NCBI GenBank assembly: GCA_016787265.1
Contig: JAEUVF010000008.1
Coordinates: forward strand, 310,001 to 374,000
Length of the DNA: 64,000 nucleotides
Direction: 5' to 3'
Origin: Flavipsychrobacter sp.
Lineage (GTDB): Bacteria > Bacteroidota > Bacteroidia > Chitinophagales > Chitinophagaceae
Part shown: piece by piece, positions 18,291 through 26,631 of the stretch
Position numbering within the stretch: the stretch's first letter is position 1
Layout: every line of letters starts with the position of its first letter
Notes under the pieces: model-generated
What the model saw: the letters and a program-made list of their open reading frames with translations, nothing else
Told to the model about the DNA's origin: nothing
Databases searched by the model: none
Position numbers and translations under genes: made by a program

Positions 18291-19530
18291 ACAACTATTA
18301 CTGGCAACATTGGCGTTTGCATCGGCGCCAGTTCTTGCACAGGATACAGCTGTCCTTACGCTGGATACTATCCTTGTAAGAATCGAACAGTCGCACCCCT
18401 TGTTGCAATCCTATGGCTTAAAAGCCGAAGGCTATAAATACAGTGCGGAAGCTGCTACTTCCTGGATGTCCCCGATGGTAGGATTAGGGACATTTATGAC
18501 ACCCTATCCTTTTCAGAAAATTATGGAAGACCGCGACAAAGGAAATATCATGCTGCAACTGGAGCAGGATATTCCAAATGCCGCCAAACTCAGAACTAAA
18601 AAAGCATTTATCGCATCGCAGGCGGATGGAGTATTGGCACAGCGGGGTGTAAGCCTGAATGAATTAAAAGCACAGGCGAAGACACAATATTATACCTGGT
18701 TGATGGCAGTAGAACGAATACAGGTGCTGGACGAAGCAATTGTTTTGATGGAAATGATGAAGAAAATTGAGGAGGTCCGGTACCCTTACAATCAATCCCC
18801 TCTGAGTGGAGTGTTCAAAGCGGAATCCAGGGTAGAAGAAAACAGGAATATGAGACGCATGTATGAAGGGGAGATCCAAAAAGCACGGGCATGGCTAAAC
18901 GCACTGATGAATCGAAAGGGATCCGATTTTTTCCTGATTGATACAACTCACACAGCAAGCTTTACTCCTCAGCTGGTCTTTGATACGCTTCAACTGGCGG
19001 CAAGCAGAAGAGATATTGCCCGTATGAATGCAGAGATCAACAGTATGCAGTTGGGTATTCATTCCATGCGCCAGGAAAAGAAACCCGATTTCCGGATTCG
19101 CTTTGATCATATGACACCTATCAGCAGCATGATGCCCAATGCTTTCAGTGCTATGGGAATGATTAGTATCCCCATTGCTCCCTGGAGTAAGCGTATGTAT
19201 AAAAATGAAATCAAAGCAATGGAGCTGAATGTTCAGGCGATGCAGAAAGAACGAGAAGCCATGTTGCAGGAAACCCAGGGAATGTTATATGGAATGCAGT
19301 CTGAAATACTGGTGATGCAAAAGAGGATTGAAAACTTTGGATCCAAAGTGATTCCTGCTTTGGAAAGAAGCCTGGAGGCTGATTTCCAGCTCTACCAGGA
19401 AAATAAACAACAGTTGGCTTTAGTAATCTCCGACTGGGAAGCACTGGTAATGATGAAGATGAACCTGGCAGATGAAAAATTCCGATTGTATAAAATGATC
19501 GTTGATTATGAGAAAGAGCTCTATAAATAA
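18274..19530 (+). CDS. TolC-family outer-membrane efflux protein
   Basis: A 418-residue TolC-like protein that should form the outer-membrane duct of the RND pump. The signal peptide (LLLATLAFASAPVLAQ) argues for starting at ATG 18274 or 18277 rather than at 18241 further upstream in the pump gene. Long helices with regular heptads and the LEQDIPN and VIPALERSLEADFQLYQ segments fit the alpha-barrel coiled coils. Many Bacteroidota carry TolC fused to the C-terminus of CusA; here it is separate but its start overlaps the pump stop by 17 bp. It also overlaps the adaptor gene that follows by 23 bp. Confidence 0.88.
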   Translation: MMHRIKQLLLATLAFASAPVLAQDTAVLTLDTILVRIEQSHPLLQSYGLKAEGYKYSAEAATSWMSPMVGLGTFMTPYPFQKIMEDRDKGNIMLQLEQDIPNAAKLRTKKAFIASQADGVLAQRGVSLNELKAQAKTQYYTWLMAVERIQVLDEAIVLMEMMKKIEEVRYPYNQSPLSGVFKAESRVEENRNMRRMYEGEIQKARAWLNALMNRKGSDFFLIDTTHTASFTPQLVFDTLQLAASRRDIARMNAEINSMQLGIHSMRQEKKPDFRIRFDHMTPISSMMPNAFSAMGMISIPIAPWSKRMYKNEIKAMELNVQAMQKEREAMLQETQGMLYGMQSEILVMQKRIENFGSKVIPALERSLEADFQLYQENKQQLALVISDWEALVMMKMNLADEKFRLYKMIVDYEKELYK

Positions 19531-20722
19531 GATATTGTTTGCCTCGTTGATCTTATTGGCCGCCTGTAAGCAGCCAAAAACAGATCATGCCGTGCATAAA
19601 CACGATTCATCTCTTGATACCAGTCTGGCTGGTCTTGTTAAACCGGTGAATGAACAGGTGGTTTCTGGGATACATAGTATCAAAGCGGAGCAGGGAACCA
19701 ATTTATATGCTGTTTCAGTACCCGGACTCGTAACCTATGATACGCGCAAACAAATTGCTGTAGCAGCCAGGGTGGCCGGAAGAATTGAACGTCTCTATGT
19801 GCATTATAATAATCAGCCGGTTCAAAAGGGGCAATTGCTGATGGAATTGTATTCGCCTGACCTGGTTGCCGGTCAGCGCGAATTATTATTATTAAAACGA
19901 ACAGCTACCGAGCCTGCTTTGCTGGATGCTGCAAAAAGAAAACTGCAACTATTAGGCATGTCTGCTGCGGCTATCAATAAGGTGCTGACAACCGGAGAGC
20001 CTATGTATCGGATTGGTGTCTATAGTCCGGCTACCGGTTATATTCTCGATGTACAGGGAACTGCTGTTCCATCAGCCATCACACTGAGCAGTAGCAGTAA
20101 TGCCAGCGCTTCAGGTGGTATGGCTGGCATGGGAGGTGAAGCTGCTTCCGGGCTTACTGAAACTGCAACCTCCGCACAACCTGCAGCTACCTCCCTGCTG
20201 GTGCGCGAAGGACAATACCTGGCAAGTGGACAATCCGTTTTCACCATCTACCAGAACACAGAACTGGTGGCTGAATTTGCTTTTGCTCCTGGTATCAGCA
20301 CACTTCCGGCAGTTGGCAGAAAGCTCTTGTTTTATCCGGTAGGTGATTCTGTCAATGCAAGAACTGGTTCCATTCGGTTGATACAGCCGGTTTTTAAAGC
20401 CGGACAAAATTTCACGCTCACCCGAATGAATATTCCGGCGAATGAATACCGGGTTGGACAATTACTCCGCGCGGAACTGGCAGTAGTTGGAAAGGAGGGC
20501 TGGTGGCTGCCGAAGGAAGCAGTGCTGGACATGGGCAACCGCTCCATTGTATTTCGCAAAGAACAAAACGTATATAAACCAGTTAAAGTCAGAACAGGCA
20601 TCCGGGCTAACGGGCATGTGCAGGTGCTGGATAGTATTTCTGATTGGGAACTGGCCTCCAGTGCCTATTATCTTGTCGATAGTGAAAGCTTTATTCCTGA
20701 CACTAAATCGAAAAACAAATGA
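19508..20722 (+). CDS. CusB-like RND periplasmic adaptor lipoprotein (first adaptor)
   Basis: A 404-residue membrane-fusion protein that links the pump to TolC. The start is ATG 19508; a TTG two codons upstream is in frame but less likely. The lipobox is LILLAAC. The lipoyl-like beta-barrel layout is visible: VAGRIERLYVHYNNQPVQKGQLL, a short helical hairpin, a Met/Gly/Ser-rich insert (SGGMAGMGGEAASG, about residues 200-215) where the second lipoyl half begins, and a C-terminal barrel. The Met-rich insert may bind Cu(I) or Ag(I). The stop overlaps the second adaptor by 4 bp (ATGA). Confidence 0.87.
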   Translation: MRKSSINKILFASLILLAACKQPKTDHAVHKHDSSLDTSLAGLVKPVNEQVVSGIHSIKAEQGTNLYAVSVPGLVTYDTRKQIAVAARVAGRIERLYVHYNNQPVQKGQLLMELYSPDLVAGQRELLLLKRTATEPALLDAAKRKLQLLGMSAAAINKVLTTGEPMYRIGVYSPATGYILDVQGTAVPSAITLSSSSNASASGGMAGMGGEAASGLTETATSAQPAATSLLVREGQYLASGQSVFTIYQNTELVAEFAFAPGISTLPAVGRKLLFYPVGDSVNARTGSIRLIQPVFKAGQNFTLTRMNIPANEYRVGQLLRAELAVVGKEGWWLPKEAVLDMGNRSIVFRKEQNVYKPVKVRTGIRANGHVQVLDSISDWELASSAYYLVDSESFIPDTKSKNK

Positions 20723-21924
20723 AACGCAAAGATTTTATAAAGTGGACAGGTTTTGCAGTTTTATCACCCCTGGCTGTTCTGCAATCCTGCAAGGAAAAAG
20801 ATGGTAAAGCTGCTGCAGCAGTGGCAGAAACTACCTATACCTGTCCTATGCATCCGCAAATCGTTCAAACCAAAATGGGTACCTGTCCCATTTGCGGAAT
20901 GGATTTGGTTGTGTTTGATAAGAACAATAAAGAAGCATTCTTAACGCTTAGCAGGGAACAGCAATTGCTGGCGAATGTTACAGTTCTTGAAATAGGTGCA
21001 GGCAGTGTTGATAACATCACGCGCCTGAATGGCCGGTTGGTGGTGAATCCATCCAATACGGTGTATGTAAGCAGCAGGGTAGCAGGTAGAATAGAAAGCT
21101 TGTCAGTGAAGGAAACCGGCGCCCTGGTTCAAAAGGGACAGTTGCTGTACCGGATTTATTCCGAGCAGTTATTAGCCTTACAAAAGGAATATCGACTGGC
21201 AGTGGCACAGGCAAAACAATTTCCGGCAGACCGACGCTTTCAGGAGATTGAAGCAGCGGCTAAACAAAAGCTGCTGTTGTATGGACAAACAGCTGCACAG
21301 GTAAGTCAATTGGTAAGCACTGAACAAGACAATCCGTATGTGTATTATTATGCACCGGCATCCGGAGTAGTAGCTGAATTAACTGTTTCCGAAGGTCAAT
21401 ATGTAGCAGAGGGTAGCCCGATTCTGAAACTGGAAGATTATGGGCAGCTTTGGGTGGAAGCAGACCTTTACCCGGGAGAAGCTTCGAAAGTAAACAAAGG
21501 GCAAAACCTGCAGGTTGTCATTGCCGGAAATGAGGAGGAAAAATATTCCATAATAGTGGAGTTTATTGAACCGGCATTGCAGGCAGGTACGCAGTTGCTT
21601 ACTGTGCGGGGAACCATTAAAAATCCAAACCGGCAGTTTCAGCCGGGTATGCCGGCCCAGGTATTACTCAATCGCGGCAGTGCTTCCGGAGTATTGCAGC
21701 TTCCTTTGGCTGCTGTCATCTCCGATGGCAAATCTGCTCATGTTTGGGTGCAATCCGAAGATGAAAAATTTGAACCACGGGATGTGAAAATCGGAATTGA
21801 AAATGCGGATACCGTGGAGATTCTGGAGGGGCTGGATGAAGGAGAAAAAGTAGTCGTGTCCGGTGCCTATCTTTTATACAGTGAATACATTTTAAAAAAA
21901 GGAAAACATCCCTTACACAGTTAA
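20719..21924 (+). CDS. RND periplasmic adaptor with heavy-metal-binding domain (second adaptor)
   Basis: A 401-residue adaptor. A signal sequence ending in the lipobox LQSC is preceded by KRKDFIKW, which loosely resembles a Tat motif. Residues about 35-60 form the YHS-like heavy-metal-binding domain, YTCPMHPQI and then GTCPICGMDL. The adaptor core follows: VYVSSRVAGRIESL, a helical hairpin, ASGVVAELTVSEGQYV, and the C-terminal barrel with GLDEGEKVVVSGAYLL. Two adaptors in direct succession are more than one pump usually needs. They could form a hetero-hexamer or serve different steps in metal transfer. Confidence 0.88.
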   Translation: MKRKDFIKWTGFAVLSPLAVLQSCKEKDGKAAAAVAETTYTCPMHPQIVQTKMGTCPICGMDLVVFDKNNKEAFLTLSREQQLLANVTVLEIGAGSVDNITRLNGRLVVNPSNTVYVSSRVAGRIESLSVKETGALVQKGQLLYRIYSEQLLALQKEYRLAVAQAKQFPADRRFQEIEAAAKQKLLLYGQTAAQVSQLVSTEQDNPYVYYYAPASGVVAELTVSEGQYVAEGSPILKLEDYGQLWVEADLYPGEASKVNKGQNLQVVIAGNEEEKYSIIVEFIEPALQAGTQLLTVRGTIKNPNRQFQPGMPAQVLLNRGSASGVLQLPLAAVISDGKSAHVWVQSEDEKFEPRDVKIGIENADTVEILEGLDEGEKVVVSGAYLLYSEYILKKGKHPLHS

Positions 21925-22475
21925 TGAAAACCATGAAATATTTACCCATCCTTGGCTTGTTGGTTATGCTTGCCAGTTGTAAGCAAAAGGAACCAAAGCA
22001 GCAGGAGCATGCTGCTAAAACTGTTGTTGATTCAGCATTGGTTGCTGAGAAGACGCCGCTAGCAAAACCCCTTCGTTTGGAAAATCCAGCGAATGAAATT
22101 TTGCTGAATCCTTATTGGAAGCTACAGGCTGCACTTGTTGAAAGCAATGCGTTTGGAGCCAGAAAAGCGGCCCTGTTGTTGGAAGAAGCTGCCAGACAGG
22201 TAAAAGACAAACAGGTTATTGCTCAAAAGGCAGCAGCTATTTTGCAGGAATCAGACCTGGAAAAACAACGCGTACATTTCTCGACAATCAGCCAGGAACT
22301 AATTAAACTGGTGGAAATGGATGGCGTTCGCGAGGGTGCAGTACATGTTGCTTTTTGCCCCATGGCAATGGAAGATAAGGGAGCATTTTGGCTTAGTCCG
22401 GAGAATGAGGTAATCAATCCGTATTTTGGTGCATCGATGCTTACTTGCGGATCAATTGAAAAAACAATAGAATAA
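21924..22475 (+). CDS. DUF3347 lipoprotein, metal-efflux associated (second copy)
   Basis: A 183-residue lipoprotein with signal peptide and lipobox LASC. It repeats the architecture of the protein at 14488: a helical domain followed by FCPMAMEDKGA-W and NPYFGASMLTCG near the C-terminus. The start ATG overlaps the previous stop by one base (TAATG); a second ATG three codons later is possible. Its place right after an adaptor supports a role in periplasmic metal handling. The two copies are clearly related but diverged, so an old duplication or parallel recruitment is likely. Confidence 0.87.
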   Translation: MKTMKYLPILGLLVMLASCKQKEPKQQEHAAKTVVDSALVAEKTPLAKPLRLENPANEILLNPYWKLQAALVESNAFGARKAALLLEEAARQVKDKQVIAQKAAAILQESDLEKQRVHFSTISQELIKLVEMDGVREGAVHVAFCPMAMEDKGAFWLSPENEVINPYFGASMLTCGSIEKTIE

Positions 22476-22481
22476 CATCAC

Positions 22482-23048
22482 ATGAAAAGAATCCTTTTAG
22501 GCTGCCTGCTATTGGCAGGTTTGCAAACTGCGATTGCACAATCGTCAAAAGAAGGGGAGGTATGTTACAATCCCAACCTGGTTAAGGACACTACCAAAAA
22601 AAGTATCAAATCAAAAACCGTGGCGCTGATGGGGACGGATAGTATCTCCATTATCTATCATTCTCCGGGTGTGCGGAAGCGCGTAATCTGGGGCGGACTG
22701 GTGCCTTATGATGAAGTATGGGTTACTGGTGCCCACGATGCCACCATGCTGGAGATTCCCCAGACAATTGTAGTTGGAGGTAAGGAACTGGCTCCAGGTA
22801 AGTACGCCATTTTTTCTATTCCCGGTAAAAAGGAGTGGATCATCATCATTAATAAAAACTGGCAGCAACATCTGGCATCCGAATATGACGAGGCGGAGGA
22901 TCTGGTTCGCACCAAGGTAAAACCAAAGAAGCAGGACTTGACAGAGCGCCTGCAATATACCCTGCAATACCAGGAGAAGGAACGAAAGGGAACCATCAGC
23001 TGGGCCTGGGAAAAACTGGCCTGGGAAATTCCATTCAGCCTAAAATAA
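22482..23048 (+). CDS. DUF2911 family secreted protein
   Basis: A 188-residue protein with a signal peptide ending at AIAQ. The DUF2911 core is recognisable from ISIIYHSPGVRKR and IWGGLVPYDEVWVTGAHDAT, then GGKELAPGKYAIFSIPGKKEW and NKNWQQH. DUF2911 proteins are widespread in Bacteroidota, are exported and have no established function. It sits tightly between the second DUF3347 gene and the P-type ATPase gene, 6 and 7 bp away, so it is almost surely co-transcribed with the metal-efflux genes. A link to copper stress is inference from this position. Confidence 0.85.
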   Translation: MKRILLGCLLLAGLQTAIAQSSKEGEVCYNPNLVKDTTKKSIKSKTVALMGTDSISIIYHSPGVRKRVIWGGLVPYDEVWVTGAHDATMLEIPQTIVVGGKELAPGKYAIFSIPGKKEWIIIINKNWQQHLASEYDEAEDLVRTKVKPKKQDLTERLQYTLQYQEKERKGTISWAWEKLAWEIPFSLK

Positions 23049-23055
23049 AAACACC

Positions 23056-25092
23056 ATGGACCATTCAAGCCATCACCATCAACATGGTCAACCGCAAAAG
23101 CATGTAGAAAACAAGGATATGGCTCAGGTGGACGAACATGCAGGCCACCACACAGAAGACTTTTTGAAACGATTCTGGATTTGCCTGGCGTTGACTGTTC
23201 CGATTTTGCTCTTATCCCCGATGATTCAACATTGGTTGCAAATCGAGTGGCGATTTCAGGGGGATCAGTTCATTGTGTTGGCCCTGGGGTCCATTTTATA
23301 CTTCTATGGAGGAGCTCCTTTTCTGAAAGGATTGGTAAGGGAACTCAAAGCCAGGGATCCTGGTATGATGACCCTGGTGGCAGTGGCAATAACATCCGCT
23401 TTCCTCTATAGTGTGGCGGTGGTACTGGGTTTGGAAGGAATGGATTTTTTCTGGGAACTCGCAACCCTGATTGATATCATGTTGTTAGGACATTGGCTGG
23501 AAATGAAATCACAGGTTGCAGCTTCCCGTGCCCTGGAATCGCTGGTAAAGTTGCTGCCATCAGAAGTGCACATAGTTGAAAATGATACTGTAGTGGAGAT
23601 TCCATTATCGCAGTTAAAGAAAGGCGATTTGATGGTAATCAAACCCGGAGAAAAAGTGCCGGCAGATGGAGTGGTTCAGCAAGGTAATTCAGCAGTTAAT
23701 GAAAGTATGCTGACCGGTGAAAGTGTTCCAGTCATCAAGGAAGCGAATATGGAAGTTATTGGTGGATCTATAAATGGTGATGGTGTTCTTCGGGTAAAGG
23801 TAACAGGCACTGGTGAGGATAGTTACCTGAATAAAGTGATCCGTCTGGTTGGTTCTGCTCAACAGTCAAAGTCCAAAACACAAAACCTTGCCCACCGGGT
23901 GGCAAAATGGTTAACCATTCTCTCCCTGGGAGTTGGTTTAATAACCTTACTATACTGGCTTAGTTCAGGTGCAACTCTTTCTTTTGCATTGGAAAGAATG
24001 GTAACGGTCATGGTTACTGCCTGTCCGCATGCATTAGGAGTTGCCATCCCCTTAGTAGTTGCAATCAGTACTTCTATGGCTGCCCGTAAGGGACTCCTCA
24101 TCCGAAACCGGACAGCTTTTGAAAATACCCGGCGGTTAACTACTATTATTTTTGACAAAACAGGAACAGTTACCGAAGGAGCGCATGAAGTGGCACAACT
24201 GATCCCTGCAGGTAATCATTTCTCTAAAGAAGATTTATTGATTTATGCAGCAGCTGTACAGCAACATTCCGAACATCATATTGCGCATGGAATTGTAACT
24301 GCCTTAAAAAAGAAAAACCTGCCTTTAAAACCATCTGAAGAATTTCGGTACAGACAGGGTATTGGAGTTTCGGCTAAGGTAGAGGGTAAAATGATTTTTT
24401 CGGTTGGTCCAAATTATTTCCGGGAAAACAATATCGGGTTGCCTTCAATTCCTGAAACAGTGGACCAGGCTATGGAAACAGTTACTTTTTTGTTGATCGA
24501 TGATGAACTCGCTGGTATTATTACACTTGGAGATCAACTGCGGCCAGGATCAGTTCAGGCTATAACCTCTTTACATGAAATGGGCATCCGCACCTTTTTA
24601 TTGACTGGCGATAATGATAAAGTTGCTGCTTCCGTGGCTTCTAAATTAAAGATGGATGGTTATTTAGCCAATGTGCTGCCCCACCAAAAGCAGGAAAAAA
24701 TCAAATCGTTTCAGGATAAAGGTGAACTGGTTGCCATGACTGGCGATGGCGTAAATGATGCGCCTGCATTAGCTCAGGCCGATGTCGGTATTGCAGTAGG
24801 TTCAGGTACAGATGTGGCAGCGGAAACAGCAGATATCATTTTAGTAAATAGCGATCCTCGGGATGTTGTTCATTTGATACAATTTGGAAAAGCGACCTAT
24901 CGTAAAATGATCCAGAATCTCGTATGGGCTGTTGGTTATAATATTGTCGCAATTCCATTGGCTGCGGGAATATTATATCCGAAATTTGTTTTGAGTCCGG
25001 CTTTGGGAGCAGTGTTGATGAGTGCGAGTACTATCATTGTTGCCTTCAACGCCCAGTTATTAAATCGTACTGCGAGCTTTGAAAAAAAATAA
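23056..25092 (+). CDS. CopB-type heavy-metal P-type ATPase (CPH motif)
   Basis: A 678-residue P1B ATPase that pumps copper or silver out of the cytoplasm. Instead of a ferredoxin-like HMA domain it has a His-rich N-terminus (HSSHHHQHGQ, further histidines to about residue 35). The transmembrane metal motif is CPH near residue 322, typical of the CopB/P1B-3 group, the phosphorylation site is DKTGT near 366, TGES lies near 223 and TGDGVNDAP near 560. The nucleotide domain reads SEHHIA where most relatives have SEHPIA. Length is normal for CopB. It is the sixth transport-related gene in the locus. Confidence 0.93.
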   Translation: MDHSSHHHQHGQPQKHVENKDMAQVDEHAGHHTEDFLKRFWICLALTVPILLLSPMIQHWLQIEWRFQGDQFIVLALGSILYFYGGAPFLKGLVRELKARDPGMMTLVAVAITSAFLYSVAVVLGLEGMDFFWELATLIDIMLLGHWLEMKSQVAASRALESLVKLLPSEVHIVENDTVVEIPLSQLKKGDLMVIKPGEKVPADGVVQQGNSAVNESMLTGESVPVIKEANMEVIGGSINGDGVLRVKVTGTGEDSYLNKVIRLVGSAQQSKSKTQNLAHRVAKWLTILSLGVGLITLLYWLSSGATLSFALERMVTVMVTACPHALGVAIPLVVAISTSMAARKGLLIRNRTAFENTRRLTTIIFDKTGTVTEGAHEVAQLIPAGNHFSKEDLLIYAAAVQQHSEHHIAHGIVTALKKKNLPLKPSEEFRYRQGIGVSAKVEGKMIFSVGPNYFRENNIGLPSIPETVDQAMETVTFLLIDDELAGIITLGDQLRPGSVQAITSLHEMGIRTFLLTGDNDKVAASVASKLKMDGYLANVLPHQKQEKIKSFQDKGELVAMTGDGVNDAPALAQADVGIAVGSGTDVAAETADIILVNSDPRDVVHLIQFGKATYRKMIQNLVWAVGYNIVAIPLAAGILYPKFVLSPALGAVLMSASTIIVAFNAQLLNRTASFEKK

Positions 25093-25098
25093 TTCCTG

Positions 25099-26295
25099 GT
25101 GCCTTCTTCTCGGATCATAACCCGCACCGTCTGGGTGCTTTCCCTGGTTAGTCTGCTTACAGATATGGCCAGCGAAATGCTTTACCCTGTAATGCCTTTT
25201 TACCTGGAGAGTATCGGGTTTTCAATTTTACTTATTGGCGTTTTGGAAGGCATGGCGGAAGCGATTGCCGGTTTGAGTAAGGGATATTTCGGCAAACTGT
25301 CTGACCATAAAGGCAAGCGGGTTCCTTTTGTGCAGATTGGCTATGCTTTTAGCGCGATTTCCAAACCCCTGATGGCGGTGACTGTTTATCCCCTGTGGGT
25401 GTTTTTTGCGCGTACCCTGGATCGCCTGGGCAAAGGTATCCGGACTGGCGCCAGGGATGCACTTTTATCAGACGAAGCTACGCCAGCCACCAAGGCCCGT
25501 GTCTTTGGTTTTCATCGATCAATGGATACGCTGGGTGCAGTTGCTGGTCCCACCCTGGCCCTGGTCTATCTGTATTTCTATCCGGGCCAGTACCGAACTA
25601 TGTTCCTGCTGGCCTTTATCCCCGGGTTCTTAGCCATTGTATTGACCTATCTCTTAAAGGAGAAGCAAAAGCCGGCGCAACCGCACACTCAGAAAATTTC
25701 TTTCTTTTATTTTTTCCGCTACTGGAAAGAAGCGCCTGCTGCCTATCGCCAATTGGTCTTGGGCTTGTTGATATTTGCTTTGATCAACAGTTCGGATGTG
25801 TTTCTGTTGTTGCGGGTCCGGCAGGCGGGACTATCAGATGTGCAGGCAATCGGAGCCTATATTTTTTACAATCTGATTTATGCGTTGGCTGCCTATCCCT
25901 TTGGAATATGGGCAGATCGAATTGGTGTAAAGCGCGTCTTCCTGATTGGTCTGTTATTGTTTTGTATTGTTTATGCAGGTATGATTGTAGTCAATAGTCT
26001 GCCCGGATTTGTATTCCTGTTTTTTATTTATGGATTATTTGCTGCCGCTACCGAAGGAGTAGCCAAAGCCTGGATCAGTAATATCACTCCTGTCACCGAA
26101 ACCGCCACCGCCATCGGCACCTACACGGGGTTTCAAAGCATCTGTGCCTTACTCGCCAGCTCCCTTACCGGCTGGATCTGGTTTCAATTTGGCGCCGGCA
26201 TGGCATTTGGTATTACTGCAGTCACCACCATGTTGTTGATGGGGTATTTTTTGTTGTTTGTTAAAGCGCCGGCATATAGCAATGAAAAGAAGTAG
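25099..26295 (+). CDS. MFS transporter
   Basis: A 398-residue major-facilitator protein with about twelve helices. The N-terminal half holds ASEMLYPVMPFYLESIGFS, then GKLSDHKGKR (motif A) and DRLGKGIRTGARDALLSDE, a pattern found in a bacterial MFS subgroup often annotated only as MFS transporter. The start is GTG 25099, 6 bp after the ATPase stop; no better upstream start exists. It closes the efflux operon. Substrate is unknown; the neighbourhood suggests a metal complex or metal-stress metabolite. Its GC content is high relative to neighbours. Confidence 0.85.
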   Translation: MPSSRIITRTVWVLSLVSLLTDMASEMLYPVMPFYLESIGFSILLIGVLEGMAEAIAGLSKGYFGKLSDHKGKRVPFVQIGYAFSAISKPLMAVTVYPLWVFFARTLDRLGKGIRTGARDALLSDEATPATKARVFGFHRSMDTLGAVAGPTLALVYLYFYPGQYRTMFLLAFIPGFLAIVLTYLLKEKQKPAQPHTQKISFFYFFRYWKEAPAAYRQLVLGLLIFALINSSDVFLLLRVRQAGLSDVQAIGAYIFYNLIYALAAYPFGIWADRIGVKRVFLIGLLLFCIVYAGMIVVNSLPGFVFLFFIYGLFAAATEGVAKAWISNITPVTETATAIGTYTGFQSICALLASSLTGWIWFQFGAGMAFGITAVTTMLLMGYFLLFVKAPAYSNEKK

Positions 26296-26305
26296 AAAAT
26301 TTATT

Positions 26306-26326
26306 TGTACGGAAAAAATACGTACA
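26306..26326. promoter_or_regulatory. Inverted repeat, candidate operator of the DUF1778/GNAT toxin-antitoxin genes
   Basis: TGTACG and CGTACA form a perfect 6-bp inverted repeat around a 9-base A-rich spacer, 27 bp before the antitoxin start. DUF1778 (TacA-like) antitoxins carry a ribbon-helix-helix domain that normally binds such palindromes to autoregulate the pair. A TATAAT-like sequence lies at 26335-26340, but is in a generally AT-rich stretch. Confidence 0.5.
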
Positions 26327-26352
26327 TTAGCATTTATAATACAATTTAAAAA

Positions 26353-26631
26353 ATGAAAACCAGCTTAGCCAGATTTGACACCCGGCTTCCTGAAGATCAA
26401 AAAGAATATTTTGAATATGCTGCCGGTTTGGGTGGATACCGCACACTTACTGAGTTTGTAATAAGTTCAGTACAGCAAAAGGCGGATGAGATTGTAGAAA
26501 AACACCGGATATTTTTGGCTACGGAAAAAGACCAGAAGACCTTCTTTCACGCAGTTATGAATCCTTCTCAGCCAAACAAGCGATTGGTTGCTGCTGTTAA
26601 AAAATATAACAAGCTTAAAGAGACGAAGTGA
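26353..26631 (+). CDS. DUF1778 (TacA-like) antitoxin
   Basis: A 92-residue protein with an N-terminal ribbon-helix-helix: LARFDTRLPEDQKEYFEYAAGLGGYRTLTEFV matches the DUF1778 antitoxin pattern of beta strand, helix and helix (the run is at residues 5-36; key residues R, L, Q and the TEF turn). The C-terminal half is the toxin-neutralising tail. Its stop overlaps the start of the acetyltransferase gene by 4 bp, GTGA. It should bind and neutralise the GNAT toxin and repress its own promoter at the palindrome upstream. Confidence 0.85.
   Translation: MKTSLARFDTRLPEDQKEYFEYAAGLGGYRTLTEFVISSVQQKADEIVEKHRIFLATEKDQKTFFHAVMNPSQPNKRLVAAVKKYNKLKETK

Noticed and set aside
25395..25997. 200-codon + strand frame inside the MFS gene
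   Set aside because: It lies in another frame of a gene with clear MFS motifs and has a Cys/Trp/Ser-rich composition unlike a protein.
26335..26340. TATAAT resembling a -10 box before the toxin-antitoxin genes
   Set aside because: Bacteroidota promoters use TAnnTTTG instead, and the area is AT-rich, so the match is weak evidence.
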